From contig OX365945.1 of NCBI GenBank assembly GCA_947247005.1, forward strand, positions 18,172,501 to 18,236,500: 64,000 nt of DNA, given 5' to 3'. Positions 47,902 to 58,034 of this stretch are shown piece by piece. Each line of letters opens with the position of its first letter. The stretch's first letter is position 1. Origin of the DNA: Spisula solida (lineage: Eukaryota; Mollusca; Bivalvia; Venerida; Mactridae). A model generated the notes under the pieces. The model ran no database searches and was not told where the DNA came from. It was given only the letters and a program-made list of their open reading frames with translations. The translations under genes and the position numbers were made by a program.

Positions 47902-48958
47902 CACGGTGTATAACAGTATCGGTACCCTCTCATGCAAAATGATATATCGGTACCCTCTCAGTGCTGGCATCGGTCTCTCTCAGTGCAAAACAATGAATCC
48001 GTTTGACGAAGATCCGCAGGAGAGGTAAGAAAATCTTTTTTTGTCCACAAATACGGGTTTATGCATAAAAATCGATAGCCCACGGAACCCCCCGATGATT
48101 AACCATTGTCTTCCTGTTGTGATAATTTGTTCTATCATTTTTCACAAGTTCTGGTGTGGCTGGAATGTTGGCCGAGGTCGTTGTGCGAATGAACATCAAG
48201 CCATGTTTATGAAGCTTAAATGCGACTTTTCTTCAATATAGCAAATATCTAGTACCTCAGACGTAAAGCCGTTGATCATATCTTGCCCCTAAAAGCCTTT
48301 TATTCGGTAACTTCCATCACATTTCTTAAAAAAACACCCTACTTTCGGTTTAGACGCGGCACCGGTACCCTCTCTGCTCGTTGCAGCTGACTGGCACCGG
48401 TACCCTCTCTGTACTTGCAATCAAATTGATGCAACGAGCAGAGAGGGTACCGGTGCCAGAACTGAGAGGGTACCGGTGCCGCGTCTTAACCGAAAGTAGG
48501 GTGTTTTTTAAGAAATGTGATAGAAGTTACCGAATAAAAGGCTTTTAGGGGCAAGATATTATCAACGGCTTTACGTCTGAGGTACTAGATATTTGCTATA
48601 TTGAAGAAAAGTCGCATTTAAGCTTCATAAACATGGCTTGATGTTCATTCGCACAACGACCCTCGGTCAACATTCCAGCCACGCCAGAACTTGTGAAAAA
48701 TTATAGAACAAATTTAACAACAGGAAGAACATGGTTAATCATCGGGGGGTTCCATGGGCTATCGATTTTTATGCATAAACCCGTATTTTTGGACAAAAAA
48801 AGATTTTCTTACCTCTCCTGTGGATCTTCGTAAATCGGATTCATTGTTTTGCACTGAGAGAGACCGGTGCCAGCACTGAGAGAGACCGGTGCCAGCACTG
48901 AGAGGGTACCGATATATCATTTTGCACTAAGAGGGTACCGATACGGTTATACACCGTG
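47902..48958. repeat. 1.06-kb near-perfect palindrome
   Basis: CACGGTGTATAAC at the left end is matched by GTTATACACCGTG at the right. The arms of ~515 bp are inverted copies with only scattered differences. The centre is near 48430, around ACTTGCAATCAAATTGATG. The motif GGTACCCTCTC recurs about six times, in inverted orientation in the two arms. Each arm contains the same 32-nt first-exon-like segment, pointing toward the centre. It could be a foldback element, fused long terminal repeats of a DNA transposon, or a hairpin-RNA locus. Confidence 0.9.
47993..48024 (+). other. First-exon-like segment, left palindrome arm
   Basis: An ATG opens eleven codons (MNPFDEDPQER) ending at AG|GTAAGA, a consensus splice donor. 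The same structure occurs on the minus strand at 48844-48813 (MNPIYEDPQER, then GTAAGA). No second exon is recognised. Confidence 0.35.
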
Positions 48959-48964
48959 GAGTTG

Positions 48965-49239
48965 GAAGAAGAGTGGTTGAACTGGGACTTTTATGTGATG
49001 AGCTTATATGTGATGTGCGACAGTCATAATTGCAGCTTCGCTTCACTACCTCGGAAACGAAACAAGGTCTTGGGTCAATACTTTATGTGAAATGTCAGAA
49101 TAGTTCTACAACAATGTCTGTGCTGACCGGGAAGCGACACAGTGGGGCAAGTGGACCTGGTGGCGACGCATCATTATCACGAGTATTCGACATCAATACC
49201 AAGTTGGCAGCAGGTACAATGAATACACTTGATAAATAG
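48965..49239 (+). pseudogene. Mutator-like transposase N-terminal fragment
   Basis: Pieces read GRRVVELGLLCDELICD, then RFTTSETKQGLGSILYVKCQ and FDINTKLAAGTMNTL. This is the order seen in the N-terminal domain of animal Mutator-like (MULE) proteins: a G-R-R-x-V/I start, a (G/S)-L-x-S-x-x-x-(I/V)-K-C segment, then F-D-x-N-x-K/A. A shift near 49005 and an early stop break it. It abuts the right end of the palindrome. Confidence 0.5.
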
Positions 49240-50235
49240 AGGATATTACATGTGTCTTTTCATATTGAATTTATTAAACGAGTTGAATAAAATGTGGAAA
49301 GTCACAAATGTAATGTTCTTTTTATCTCATGTCTCTTTTTCCAGTCAAAACATAAATAGCTACATGACATTGTATTTCGATTACGCGAACATTGACAGTA
49401 TTTTTTGCTATTTTCTACTTAATTCAATAATAACAGCGGAAAGTTTTCATACACGTGACGTCCACATTATGCTTAAGACTGGCATGCAGGTGTATATCCC
49501 TGATGAATAGTTCACCATTGCCGAAAAATGCACTTAAATCCGATCTCAACTATTAAGTATTTATCAAAAACAGAAGCAACTGAAGACCCAAATTGCGTGT
49601 ATTCCTTACTTAAAATAATCAAAGAGGCCTGTACTTTGCGGAAGGATCAACGTGATACATGGGTCGCATTGAATAGAAGAAGTTACACAGCCACGTTCTC
49701 GTGCCAAATGGTTTAATTATATCTCCCCACTCTCCCTACATTTCCTTCCAATTGGATAGCAAACGTGCAGACAAGTGCAGTTTTGACTGCAACTATAGCA
49801 TTTATTAAAATTCTATTTAATATCAGGAGAAATTTAAGACGTGGCTCAAACTGAAATTCTCTACGAAACCATGGATCGAGGAAGAAGATCCAGCACTTCG
49901 GGTGTGATTTTTAAGCCCCAGTAAAGACGTATATAAATATTGTAAATATATCCACATACCGTGACCTCATTTTGACACTGACTACAAATTTGGCCTATTA
50001 AACGTGAACTATTTTGCCTAGAACTTACAAGTTTGTTTCCAGTAACATGATCCAAATTATTAGAGGGGTTGTTGTAAAACCTTTTTTTATTTTAAAGAAC
50101 ATTCAGTCAACTATTTATTGTATATCAGATAAACAAGCCCTCAAACAATTAAAATACCATCTCAATACCATTACAACATTTATTGATAGTGAAAAGGATA
50201 TTCTTGATAGGGGATTTATCCGGGTTAATCCCCAT
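49240..50235. other. No gene recognised
   Basis: Short frames such as 49528-49716 look weakly coding (KIIKEACTLRKDQRDTWVAL) but are unassigned. They may be MULE remnants. Confidence 0.35.
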
Positions 50236-50372
50236 TAACGATTACATGCGAAAACACGCACTTGTTGTTGTTGTAGTCTTGCATTGGCTATGGCCTGGTT
50301 TTTTTTTGACCGACCGGATGCAGAAATAATGATTCGGTAGGCTGAATCTCACGTCCAACTTCCGGTAGAGGC
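50236..50372 (+). repeat. Dispersed ~140-bp repeat, second copy
   Basis: Diverged copy of 19432-19571, sharing ACGATTACATGCGAAAACAC and ACTTCCGGTAG. Class unknown. Confidence 0.65.
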
Positions 50373-50851
50373 AAGTTGTTGCTCAAGAATGGAGAACCGA
50401 TCTTTTTTATTATTTTTTTCCAGTATGAAATATAATAGCAAATATGATCAAACTCGAAATGGCAATACTTCTGGTATAAAAGTGGTAAACCAGTCAGAAT
50501 TTTCTCTACGTCATCTACATAGCGCGTGCTGACCTTACTGTCGTCTGTTTGTTTACAAATACGATACGAGCTGTTGATATTGACAGAATTTCACAGTACT
50601 GTCGATTTTTCTCGTTGTTTTGTGTTCAGCGAAGTGTCTTTCCCTTAAAGTCTTAATACTTTATTCTGTACGCGTATTGACACTAGCTGTTGTCAAGTTT
50701 GTTTATTGTTTCGTGGGTTTTATTATTTCTGAACTTTAATGCAGTCAATTAAGTCTAATAATTAATCCCGTTGCCAAACTGTCAGTGCCAGTCAACACCC
50801 CGGTAATCAGATTAATTTACGTAAGTTACTTTGTCTCATTGTTTTATTTAT

Positions 50852-51150
50852 TATGCCCCCCCCCCCCCCCCCTATCGATAGATGGGGAGGCATATAGTGA
50901 TTCACCTGTCCGTCCGTTCGTCCGTCCGTCCGTCCTGGTTAACCCAAATTGACCGTTTCTTCTAGCATTAATATGGCTTGCTACAAAGCTTTCATACTTG
51001 CATGGATGTTGTGTATGAACACTCTCCACACGCCAGTATCACCTAACCCCATTTTGACCTTCACCTTGACCTAATTTTGGACTTAGACTTATTTATGGAC
51101 AAGGCTTCCACAGGGGGCATAAGCGTTTATTGAACGCAGTCTTGTTTTTG
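50852..51150. mobile_element. Short repeat element with GGGGGCATAA ends
   Basis: Starts TTATGCCCCCC followed by a long C run and GATGGGGAGGCATA. It contains a (GTCC)n tract (50909-50935) and a GACCTTCACCTTGACCTAAT segment. It ends with GGGGGCATAAGCGTTTATTG. The mirrored TTATGCCCC and GGGGCATAA ends plus a (GTCC)n tract suggest another non-autonomous bivalve repeat. Confidence 0.55.
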
Positions 51151-51444
51151 GATCTACACTAGATCTACTTACTAACTTAGTACCCTAAGCGAGTGGGATG
51201 CCCTCGACCTAGGTACTTCATTTCTACATGTAGGTCTAATTTCGTGCATACAGAAAATTCTTAGCATCCTGTCTGCTGTCTACGCTCCTGGGATTTGAAC
51301 CACGGACAACCCGATTGTTATTCACTTACTGTATATATTTAAATTAAAATACAGAAAGAAAGTTCCTCGTGTCACAACCCGGTCCCTGTCCGGTTATTCT
51401 CCAGGCTGTCGTGATTCGAACCATGCACATCTGGAACTGGAAAA
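51151..51444. other. Spacer with tRNA-like B-box sequences
   Basis: Reverse-strand B-box-like GGTTCAAATCCCA (~51290) and GGTTCGAATCA (~51412) suggest tRNA-derived repeat debris. No gene is seen. Confidence 0.3.
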
Positions 51445-53560
51445 ATGATACCTCTAAGGAACTCCGGTGTTAGAAGATCAAAAATTGAAAATTCTCTTAA
51501 ATGGTTAAAAACACATAACCCTGCATACAAAGATATAACAATTTCTCATGACAGGCTCCAATTGCTGCCTGTTGATGGCACATCGGACTCCATTGAAACT
51601 ATTCAAATTCCAGAAAATACTGAACAAATAAACGATAGAGGTCCTGCTCGTCATCAGACAGAAATATCCAGTGTTGAGGATTGCAACACACAGTCTGGTG
51701 TACTTCCAGACAATTTAGTTTAGTTGAGTCTGTTGTAAAAGATGTGCTTGGTGAGAATGCAAATGTCACCGTAAACAAACGTGGTATTACAACAATACCC
51801 TGGCCAACAAGAGGAAATGTTTCACTGTCTGAGTATACAACTCAGCATGTTTTCACATTGACATTTCCTTCCTTGTTTCCTTATGGAAAGGGTGATTATC
51901 ACATAAATAGACCAAAAACATGTTGAATTTGGTATGTCAGCTGTCCATCCAGCTGGTAGTGATGAACATGGCAATCCTCGTAAAGATCTCTGGCCACCAC
52001 CGGAGGGAACAGGTCCTCCCCCCCACCTGAAGACAAAAACCCTTTGGTTACTACTAATGGATGTTTCTGATTCTCAATCTTCCATACTTGAAGATCATCT
52101 TTTACTTACCAATCGTTTCAATATATATAAATGTTCAGATTATTGTCTCAAACCGGATAAACATAAACCATCTCTAAAAAATGTAGAATGGAATTTGGGA
52201 CTGAGACTAGTCCAGGAAAACCACTGAGTTGTATTCCCGCTATAATTAGGGATAAAAACTCATGCCTTAGACTTGAAATGACAAGAGATCACCCATCTTT
52301 AGTGCAGCATTCGCAATATCACACTCAAGGATGGCGTGCGAATGGTAATATCTCATTAATAGTGTCACGTAGTCATCCGGACAATCCATCTGTGGACGAA
52401 ATAATGGCAACAGAAAGATACATTACTGGGTATGCCTGTAAAGGAAATCAGACAAGTGCCGCTATTTCAGATTTATTTTCTGATGTGGTTAACTTCTCTA
52501 CTGAAACAACCAGTAATAGTGCTCAATCTGTTAGTACAAAATTCCTTATGAACACTGTAAAAAGAGACATATCCTCAGTTGAAGCGTCATATGAACTTGG
52601 TAGAATTCCTCTTTTTAGGTCCAGTCATGTCTTTAAAACTATTAGTCTTTCGGGTTTTCGCGTATTGGAAAAGGATGGTCAAGTTATTACTAAATGTACA
52701 CCCATAGACAAATACTTGTCGAGAGACAAAAATGATAATTCTTCATTTTACTCATATGTATGTACAGGAAATACGGTCCCTGTTTTCCCATGCAATAAAT
52801 ACACAGGCCTCTTGGCGCTTAAATGAAGATTATTGTAAAATCATGCTTTTGTTACATTGGCCGAATTGGAGACTTATTTCAGACATAAAACCTGACTGTT
52901 GTTCATGGGTACAAGCGTTTAATGACTTCCTAGAAACAGAAATTTGTCCAAACTTTGTAAAGGCTGGTGTTCAACGTGCTGAAAGTCATAGTCACATTGA
53001 CAGCCCTGAATCAGAAGACCCTTCTGCCTGATTGCATGGAAGTTTTGCAACCTTGCGTTAAATTTAATTGTGATGTTCAGGATGTTGACTTTGACGACAT
53101 CCCTGAAATCGATTTACACAGTATGAATCAAGATCAGCTTTTTGCTTTTAATATAATCATGGACAATTTGCAAACGTTCACTAATGATAATCATTCAAAT
53201 CATGATTAGTTGTGTCTGGAACTGCTGGATCTGGTAAAAGTCATTTGATAAAATGTTTAGTGAAAACTATGCGGATACATTGTCAGTCTAACACATTTGT
53301 TCAGGTGATATGTCCAACAGGAAACCGTGCCAATCTTATTGGAGGTGTAACACTACATAGTTTTTTAAAGATTCCCACCCATTCTCCTGGTCAGGAAATG
53401 AGTGCACCACACGGATTGACAGCAGAAACTTTACAGTCTAATTTAAAGTCTGTCAAAGTATTACTTGTTGATGAGCGTTCTTTGATTGGTTTAACTACTT
53501 TGGGATGGATGGAATTTATGTGTAGGTATGGGGCGGATAATGGAAATAGTTCTAATATGT
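51445..53560 (+). pseudogene. Helitron-type / PIF1-like helicase protein, multiply broken
   Basis: Blocks in order: LTFPSLFPYGKGDYHINRP (~51855); EFGMSAVHPAGSDEHGNPRK (~51926); LLMDVSDSQSSILEDHLLLT (~52050); LEMTRDHPSLVQHSQYHTQG (~52275); RYITGYACKGNQTSAA (~52417); FLMNTVKRDISSVEASYELG (~52541); DLHSMNQDQLFAFNIIMDNL (~53114); Walker A GTAGSGKS (~53219); Walker B VLLVDERSLIGL (~53460). The order matches large Helitron-like helicase proteins of invertebrates. The segment between the FPYGKGD and MSAVHPAG blocks, where HUH nickase motifs would lie, is missing. At least five frameshifts occur (near 51715, 51928, 52200, 52820 and 53030-53210). Homology ends abruptly at ~53560, where the LTR-like sequence begins. 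Confidence 0.8.
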
Positions 53561-54810
53561 TGTGAGGCATGGCCTCATACGATAAGAATATCACACACTT
53601 GGCATCAATAAGTCTTATTTAGCTCACAACGCTGTTGTGCTATTTTTAGTTACAATGACATACATGTACATTTTTAGAGTTTGGATGCCGCTTTTGTCCA
53701 TATTATGCTATGTCATGACATGTTATTATAGAGATAGTTAGATATTTATTAGATTTAACTTATTAGATTTAACTATTTACCTCAACAATCACATGCTAGG
53801 TCGCTGATGTATCATAATACATGTATTTGGCTTTGTGTTCGTAGAATTCTGGAAAATGTCACTATTGTCCGCCATATTTGTTTTTAACTTCCGGTAATAA
53901 TTAATCTCTAACCTTCGAAGTCAGTTTATATTTTATTTGTACCTTAAATTATTATACGTTGGTACTTCATAATAGAATGGTATGTTTTTATGTTAGAGGT
54001 AAATTAGTAATGGTATCTTAATGTTCAGTCATGTTTACCGGCTCCTAGGCCAAGTTTTATTCTCTAAGCTCATTTGCATACCAAATTCGTTTTAGCATAC
54101 CAACTTGCTCATTAGTTTTTTTCACATTGCCACTGTCCTCTTAGCTGACCGGCTGCGTTATTTGAGCTGTCCTAGATTTACGTAAGTATTTGTATCTGAA
54201 AGTTAATTCAACTTAAAGTCTGTATTGCAGCTTTATTTCTACTATTTACTATTTATCATAGGTCATTAATAATAACGATATTTTGACTTTTGGCGGTCTT
54301 GAACTTGCGCGTCGTCAGTCCGTGTCGTTAGATCGGGTTTCGATTTAGATATTTAGCATTTAGTGCAGTCTTAGTATAAGTTATTTAGTATCACATTTTG
54401 GTCCTATTATACCTCTCCTCTCGTTGTTAAGCCCTTTTACCAAATAAATTTATCTTAAGCCAAAAGGAACGTCGTCTGTACTCTTTGAATTGATTATTAT
54501 CTTGGCATTTGTCACGGTCTCACACAGTTGTTAGCCGCTATCTGGTCTCTTGTAGCCAGTTTAGCCACTCTCAAGCTGTGATACACGCTACCAGTGTATT
54601 TAACCAGTTTTCGACCAGGCTATCGGTCCGAGTTGTTGTTAGACTTATGTCTGTACTCTTGAGCATATCACATATTGATTGCTGTTGTAGCACCACAGGT
54701 GTTTGTGCACACACATATCTTGCACACTGGTACTTGAGTGCCTTTCAGTACATTCAGCACAGTCACTCAGTGCACGCACATACAGTACACACACACGCAC
54801 GGGTGTTACA
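53561..54810 (+). promoter_or_regulatory. LTR-like leader (candidate 5' LTR)
   Basis: Starts TGTGAGGCATGG exactly where the Helitron helicase loses homology. Ends GGGTGTTACA, four bases before a primer-binding-site-like sequence. It holds AATAAA (54443-54448) followed by a GT/T-rich stretch, as in an R/U5 region. These are LTR hallmarks (TG...CA ends, polyadenylation signal, adjacent primer site). No second copy occurs before the window end, so LTR identity is inferred. It may instead be a virus or host promoter. Confidence 0.45.
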
Positions 54811-54814
54811 AAAT

Positions 54815-54863
54815 TGGTGGCAGCGGTGGGATACGAACCCACGCCTCCGAAGAGACTGGTGCC
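54815..54863 (-). ncRNA. Antisense 3' part of tRNA-Leu / primer-binding-site-like sequence
   Basis: TGGTGGCAGCGGTGGGAT begins a 49-nt stretch. Its reverse complement is the 3' part of a tRNA-Leu: variable arm with TCTTCGG, T arm GTGGGTTCGTATCCCAC, acceptor and CCA. The genomic TGG matches the post-transcriptional CCA, so it comes from a mature tRNA. An LTR primer-binding site is normally 12-18 nt. Here complementarity extends through the variable arm, which is unusual. Confidence 0.7.
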
Positions 54864-54874
54864 ACAAAAACACA

Positions 54875-56041
54875 ATGACAGATCACGCCAGATTTAACTT
54901 CGGGGTACACGCGGAAGACTTTGTCATACCGCAAACAGGTTACGTACTATTACCATCAAACGAAATGTGTGATTTACAACCACAAGACACAGACATAACA
55001 GCAGACCAAGCAGAGGCACTAAAATTAGCACCACAGACACTACAAAATAGAGTAGAACAAAAATTGTCAGACGTAGGTTACACAATGAAAGAACATAAAA
55101 TAAACTTAACAGACACAGTATCAGTACAAACAGAAACAATAGTAGAAGGGGCAAACGACAGGACAAACAATACACATGATGGTATGGCACCAGAAGACAT
55201 AGGTAATGAGTATCCAGAAATGTATGAAGAATACTTAAGTATGATAGGGTTTACAAAAAAGGAAATACCACTACTTAGAAATATAATGACAGGCCTAGAT
55301 GACAATGATTTAAGTCAGTATGTAACACCACCGCAAGGTGATGGGGTCAAATGGGATGATGCAAACGATAGTATGATAACCAGTAAAGAGGTAATACAAA
55401 AAGATATACAAGACAACCCAATATTAGATGACGACGGCAACGCATTAGGTAAGCCATTTACACCAGTAACAGTGTTAGTACCAGAGATACACAGCCTAGA
55501 ACCAGACACCAGCCAAGCAGAAATAGAAACAGTAAATACGAGGTTCCTAAACCTAAGAGACACATGGGTAACAACATTAGGAGCAGCAAAACCACCGGTG
55601 AGAACAAGAATAGACCCAACAGGAAGAACAAGGTATTATACCCCATACCCAGTAATGAAAAGTAACGGTGAAAGTTACGGTGCGGCCTTTAAGAGTAAGG
55701 ATGGTAAACAGATGGTACGTATATTTAACCTGGACAAAGTTAAGGAGTTAAATGCTAAAGACTTAAAACCAAAGTTAGAGGCAATTAACAGAGTAGAAGT
55801 CCTAAAACGAAATGTAAACGAACATAAAAGGTTAGGTCTTGTCTATAAAACTGTACCAGGTACTTTACGTTCAACCACTTTAACCACTCCTTTACAGGTA
55901 GACGGCCAAACATACGGCAAACCACTTCCGGGTAAAAGGCAACTCGACGCTGAATTCGAAGACCTCAAGGACGATCTGTTCAACGATACCTTCAGTCCCA
56001 TCAGAACTACAAAGAGAACCAGAACAGGCACAAGATACTAG
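54875..56041 (+). CDS. Virus-like ORF1, unknown (388 aa)
   Basis: First ATG after the primer-like site. The frame is open upstream but has no other sensible start. The product is acidic in the N-terminal half (FVIPQTGYVLLPSNEMCDLQ; EEYLSMIGFTKKEIPLLRNI) and basic at the end (PIRTTKRTRTGTRY). There is no signal peptide or membrane segment, and I recognise no domain. Third codon positions are strongly A-biased to about 55650 and less so afterwards. The stop is 46 nt before ORF2. Position ahead of a replication gene in a compact cluster suggests a structural or DNA-binding protein. A retroviral Gag is possible from its place after the primer site, but no zinc knuckle is seen. Confidence 0.7.
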   Translation: MTDHARFNFGVHAEDFVIPQTGYVLLPSNEMCDLQPQDTDITADQAEALKLAPQTLQNRVEQKLSDVGYTMKEHKINLTDTVSVQTETIVEGANDRTNNTHDGMAPEDIGNEYPEMYEEYLSMIGFTKKEIPLLRNIMTGLDDNDLSQYVTPPQGDGVKWDDANDSMITSKEVIQKDIQDNPILDDDGNALGKPFTPVTVLVPEIHSLEPDTSQAEIETVNTRFLNLRDTWVTTLGAAKPPVRTRIDPTGRTRYYTPYPVMKSNGESYGAAFKSKDGKQMVRIFNLDKVKELNAKDLKPKLEAINRVEVLKRNVNEHKRLGLVYKTVPGTLRSTTLTTPLQVDGQTYGKPLPGKRQLDAEFEDLKDDLFNDTFSPIRTTKRTRTGTRY

Positions 56042-56087
56042 AATGTACATGTGGAAGAATAACTACAAGAAGAAAGAGCAGTAAGTT

Positions 56088-57317
56088 ATGACTATATATA
56101 TACCATTTCACAATATTATAGATACTTTGTTACAGAATACTAACCGCATCGAAGAAACAGACAAGGTCGAGAACCACAGATTTAATAACGATGTGGCTAA
56201 CACTGCGATTATTTCTGGGGCGGTGTTGCAATGGCATATGAACATTATGCATAACCCTAAGAATACGTTTATCACGGTACATCAATGGATACAGGAAACA
56301 CCAACTGGAGATTGCAATGTTTCCGACTTCTTTGGTTTAAAACATGAGCATTCGTTAACTATACCTAACCACGTAGCTATATATACACCGGGACCGGATG
56401 TATTGGTAACCAGACATGAGAATCATAACCAGGCAATAAGATCATTATTTGATGCATATAAATATGTGGAAGACTATTTGAAGAGTATAACTCAAGGTAA
56501 GAGTACTGATACAACCATACATGTTATGACCATGAATTTCAGGTTAGGTAAAAAGTTAGACACGGGGCATAAGATAGCATTACTAACAGTAGATACACCT
56601 TATACCATAGGCTATAACGTGTATGACTGGAAATATATTACTGATTTAAAACCAAATTTAGATGAAACGTTCGATTATGCGTACGAATTAAGAGTGTCAG
56701 TTCATGCAAACATGATAACAAAAACATTCCAAACAATATACTCAATTAATCAAGAACCAGGCACAAAGACATTAGAAGGTGTACTAGTAATGGCATACTT
56801 ACTAGATAGTGTAGAACCAGAACTGTCATTTCCGTTTCAAAAATGGCCCGAGAAAGAACTAAGTGATATAGTAGTTAGTATAGATCAATTTATAACGCAT
56901 GAAGACAATAGAATAGATACGAAAGTAAGAAGCATGAGATGGTTGTATAGGAACCATAACTTAACGATAGCACAAATATTACCATTAATAACACCACAGC
57001 ACCTGGCTCCGGTGATACTAGAAATAATACTAGAAAAGGCAAACGAACATTTCAAACAAGTAATAGATATACCAGGAGAGTTGCCCGATAGATTTGATAT
57101 AGATGAGGCATGGTATACAATAGATGGTGATGAGACTGGGGTAAAAAAACCAGTAGATAATAGAAGTTGTAAAGAGAAAGAGGAAGATAAGGGTAAAATG
57201 GCATGGCAGGCATTAGTAGCATGTGAATCAGCATTTAATTGGCCGAAATTCCCAATATGGCCGTTTGGTTGGCCAAGTCTACCGGACTTACCAGATAATG
57301 AAGACTTACCTAGTTGA
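56088..57317 (+). CDS. Virus-like ORF2, unknown (409 aa)
   Basis: Starts at ATG 56088 and is uninterrupted. Mixed alpha/beta composition with many aromatic residues (VLQWHMNIMHNPKNTFITVH; YTIGYNVYDWKYITDLKPNL; FPFQKWPEKELSDIVVSIDQ). The C-terminus is Trp/Pro-rich (WPKFPIWPFGWPSLPDLPDN) after a Lys/Glu linker. No motif known to me. The size and fold-like composition would suit a capsid or other structural protein, but that is inference. It overlaps ORF3 by 20 nt, a compact viral arrangement. The second half is very A-rich. Confidence 0.7.
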   Translation: MTIYIPFHNIIDTLLQNTNRIEETDKVENHRFNNDVANTAIISGAVLQWHMNIMHNPKNTFITVHQWIQETPTGDCNVSDFFGLKHEHSLTIPNHVAIYTPGPDVLVTRHENHNQAIRSLFDAYKYVEDYLKSITQGKSTDTTIHVMTMNFRLGKKLDTGHKIALLTVDTPYTIGYNVYDWKYITDLKPNLDETFDYAYELRVSVHANMITKTFQTIYSINQEPGTKTLEGVLVMAYLLDSVEPELSFPFQKWPEKELSDIVVSIDQFITHEDNRIDTKVRSMRWLYRNHNLTIAQILPLITPQHLAPVILEIILEKANEHFKQVIDIPGELPDRFDIDEAWYTIDGDETGVKKPVDNRSCKEKEEDKGKMAWQALVACESAFNWPKFPIWPFGWPSLPDLPDNEDLPS

Positions 57318-58026
57318 AGTAGTAGTAGTAGTGAAAGAGATGGAATGTGGGTGTAAGGAAGAATGGGAAAAGTTTAGAGTAAAATGGAATAAGTTAGAGG
57401 TATACTTAAAGAAAATGAATATGTACTTAGAGAGTAGAAAAACACATGACGAAACAGAACGCAAAGAACCAATAGATACAAATGACAAAGAGGAAAGCAC
57501 AAACACAAAAACAAACATAGAATACTGTTGCAAAGACTTAAAAACATATGTAGACAAACAAGACACAAAATATTACAATCAAAGCAAAGGAACATTCCTA
57601 ATGAAAACATACAAAACAGAAACAGATAAGACAATAGCATTCATGAAAGCAGAAATAGCAACACTACAGAGAGACTCAAATGCACAATTCACAAAGATAA
57701 TGAGTCTAAGAACAATAGAACAAGCACATGTAGACAGAATAACAAAAATAATAGACACAATAACAGGACAAGTAACAAGCACATTCATAGATGAAATAAA
57801 GAAAAAATTAGGATTTGACACAACAGTAAATAAGGTAAACAACTTAACAGAGAAATACCAACAACTAGACTTACACAATGTATTACAAGAAGGTCTAAGA
57901 CAAGCAACACTAAAAATGATAGAAAATAACACAGAAATAATAAAAAATATAACAGGAACTGTCACTCAATTAAACGACAAATTTGCGAGTATGGATTTAA
58001 TACCTACTTATCAATTCAATATATAA
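57298..58026 (+). CDS. Virus-like ORF3, coiled-coil protein (242 aa)
   Basis: I chose ATG 57298 (MKTYLVEVVVVV), which overlaps the end of ORF2. The body is rich in K/E/T/I/N with heptad-like spacing (KWNKLEVYLKKMNMYLESR; FMKAEIATLQRDSNAQFTKI; VNKVNNLTEKYQQLDLHNVL), predicting long coiled coils. A CC pair (IEYCCKDL) and a C-x-C near the start are its only cysteines. It may be a fibre-like or scaffolding protein. DNA composition is extreme (about half A, few T) to ~57955, then returns to average for the last 70 nt. It ends 8 nt before the replication gene. Confidence 0.65.
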   Translation: MKTYLVEVVVVVKEMECGCKEEWEKFRVKWNKLEVYLKKMNMYLESRKTHDETERKEPIDTNDKEESTNTKTNIEYCCKDLKTYVDKQDTKYYNQSKGTFLMKTYKTETDKTIAFMKAEIATLQRDSNAQFTKIMSLRTIEQAHVDRITKIIDTITGQVTSTFIDEIKKKLGFDTTVNKVNNLTEKYQQLDLHNVLQEGLRQATLKMIENNTEIIKNITGTVTQLNDKFASMDLIPTYQFNI

Positions 58027-58034
58027 TTGCAGGG

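Noticed and set aside
54509..54874. Extension of ORF1 upstream to 54509
   Set aside because: There is no suitable ATG, and the stretch reads through the LTR-like and tRNA-complement sequence. The ATG at 54875 is the sensible start.
54875..57317. Parvoviral capsid assignment for ORF1 or ORF2
   Set aside because: No phospholipase A2 motif or recognisable capsid signature. Position alone is not enough.
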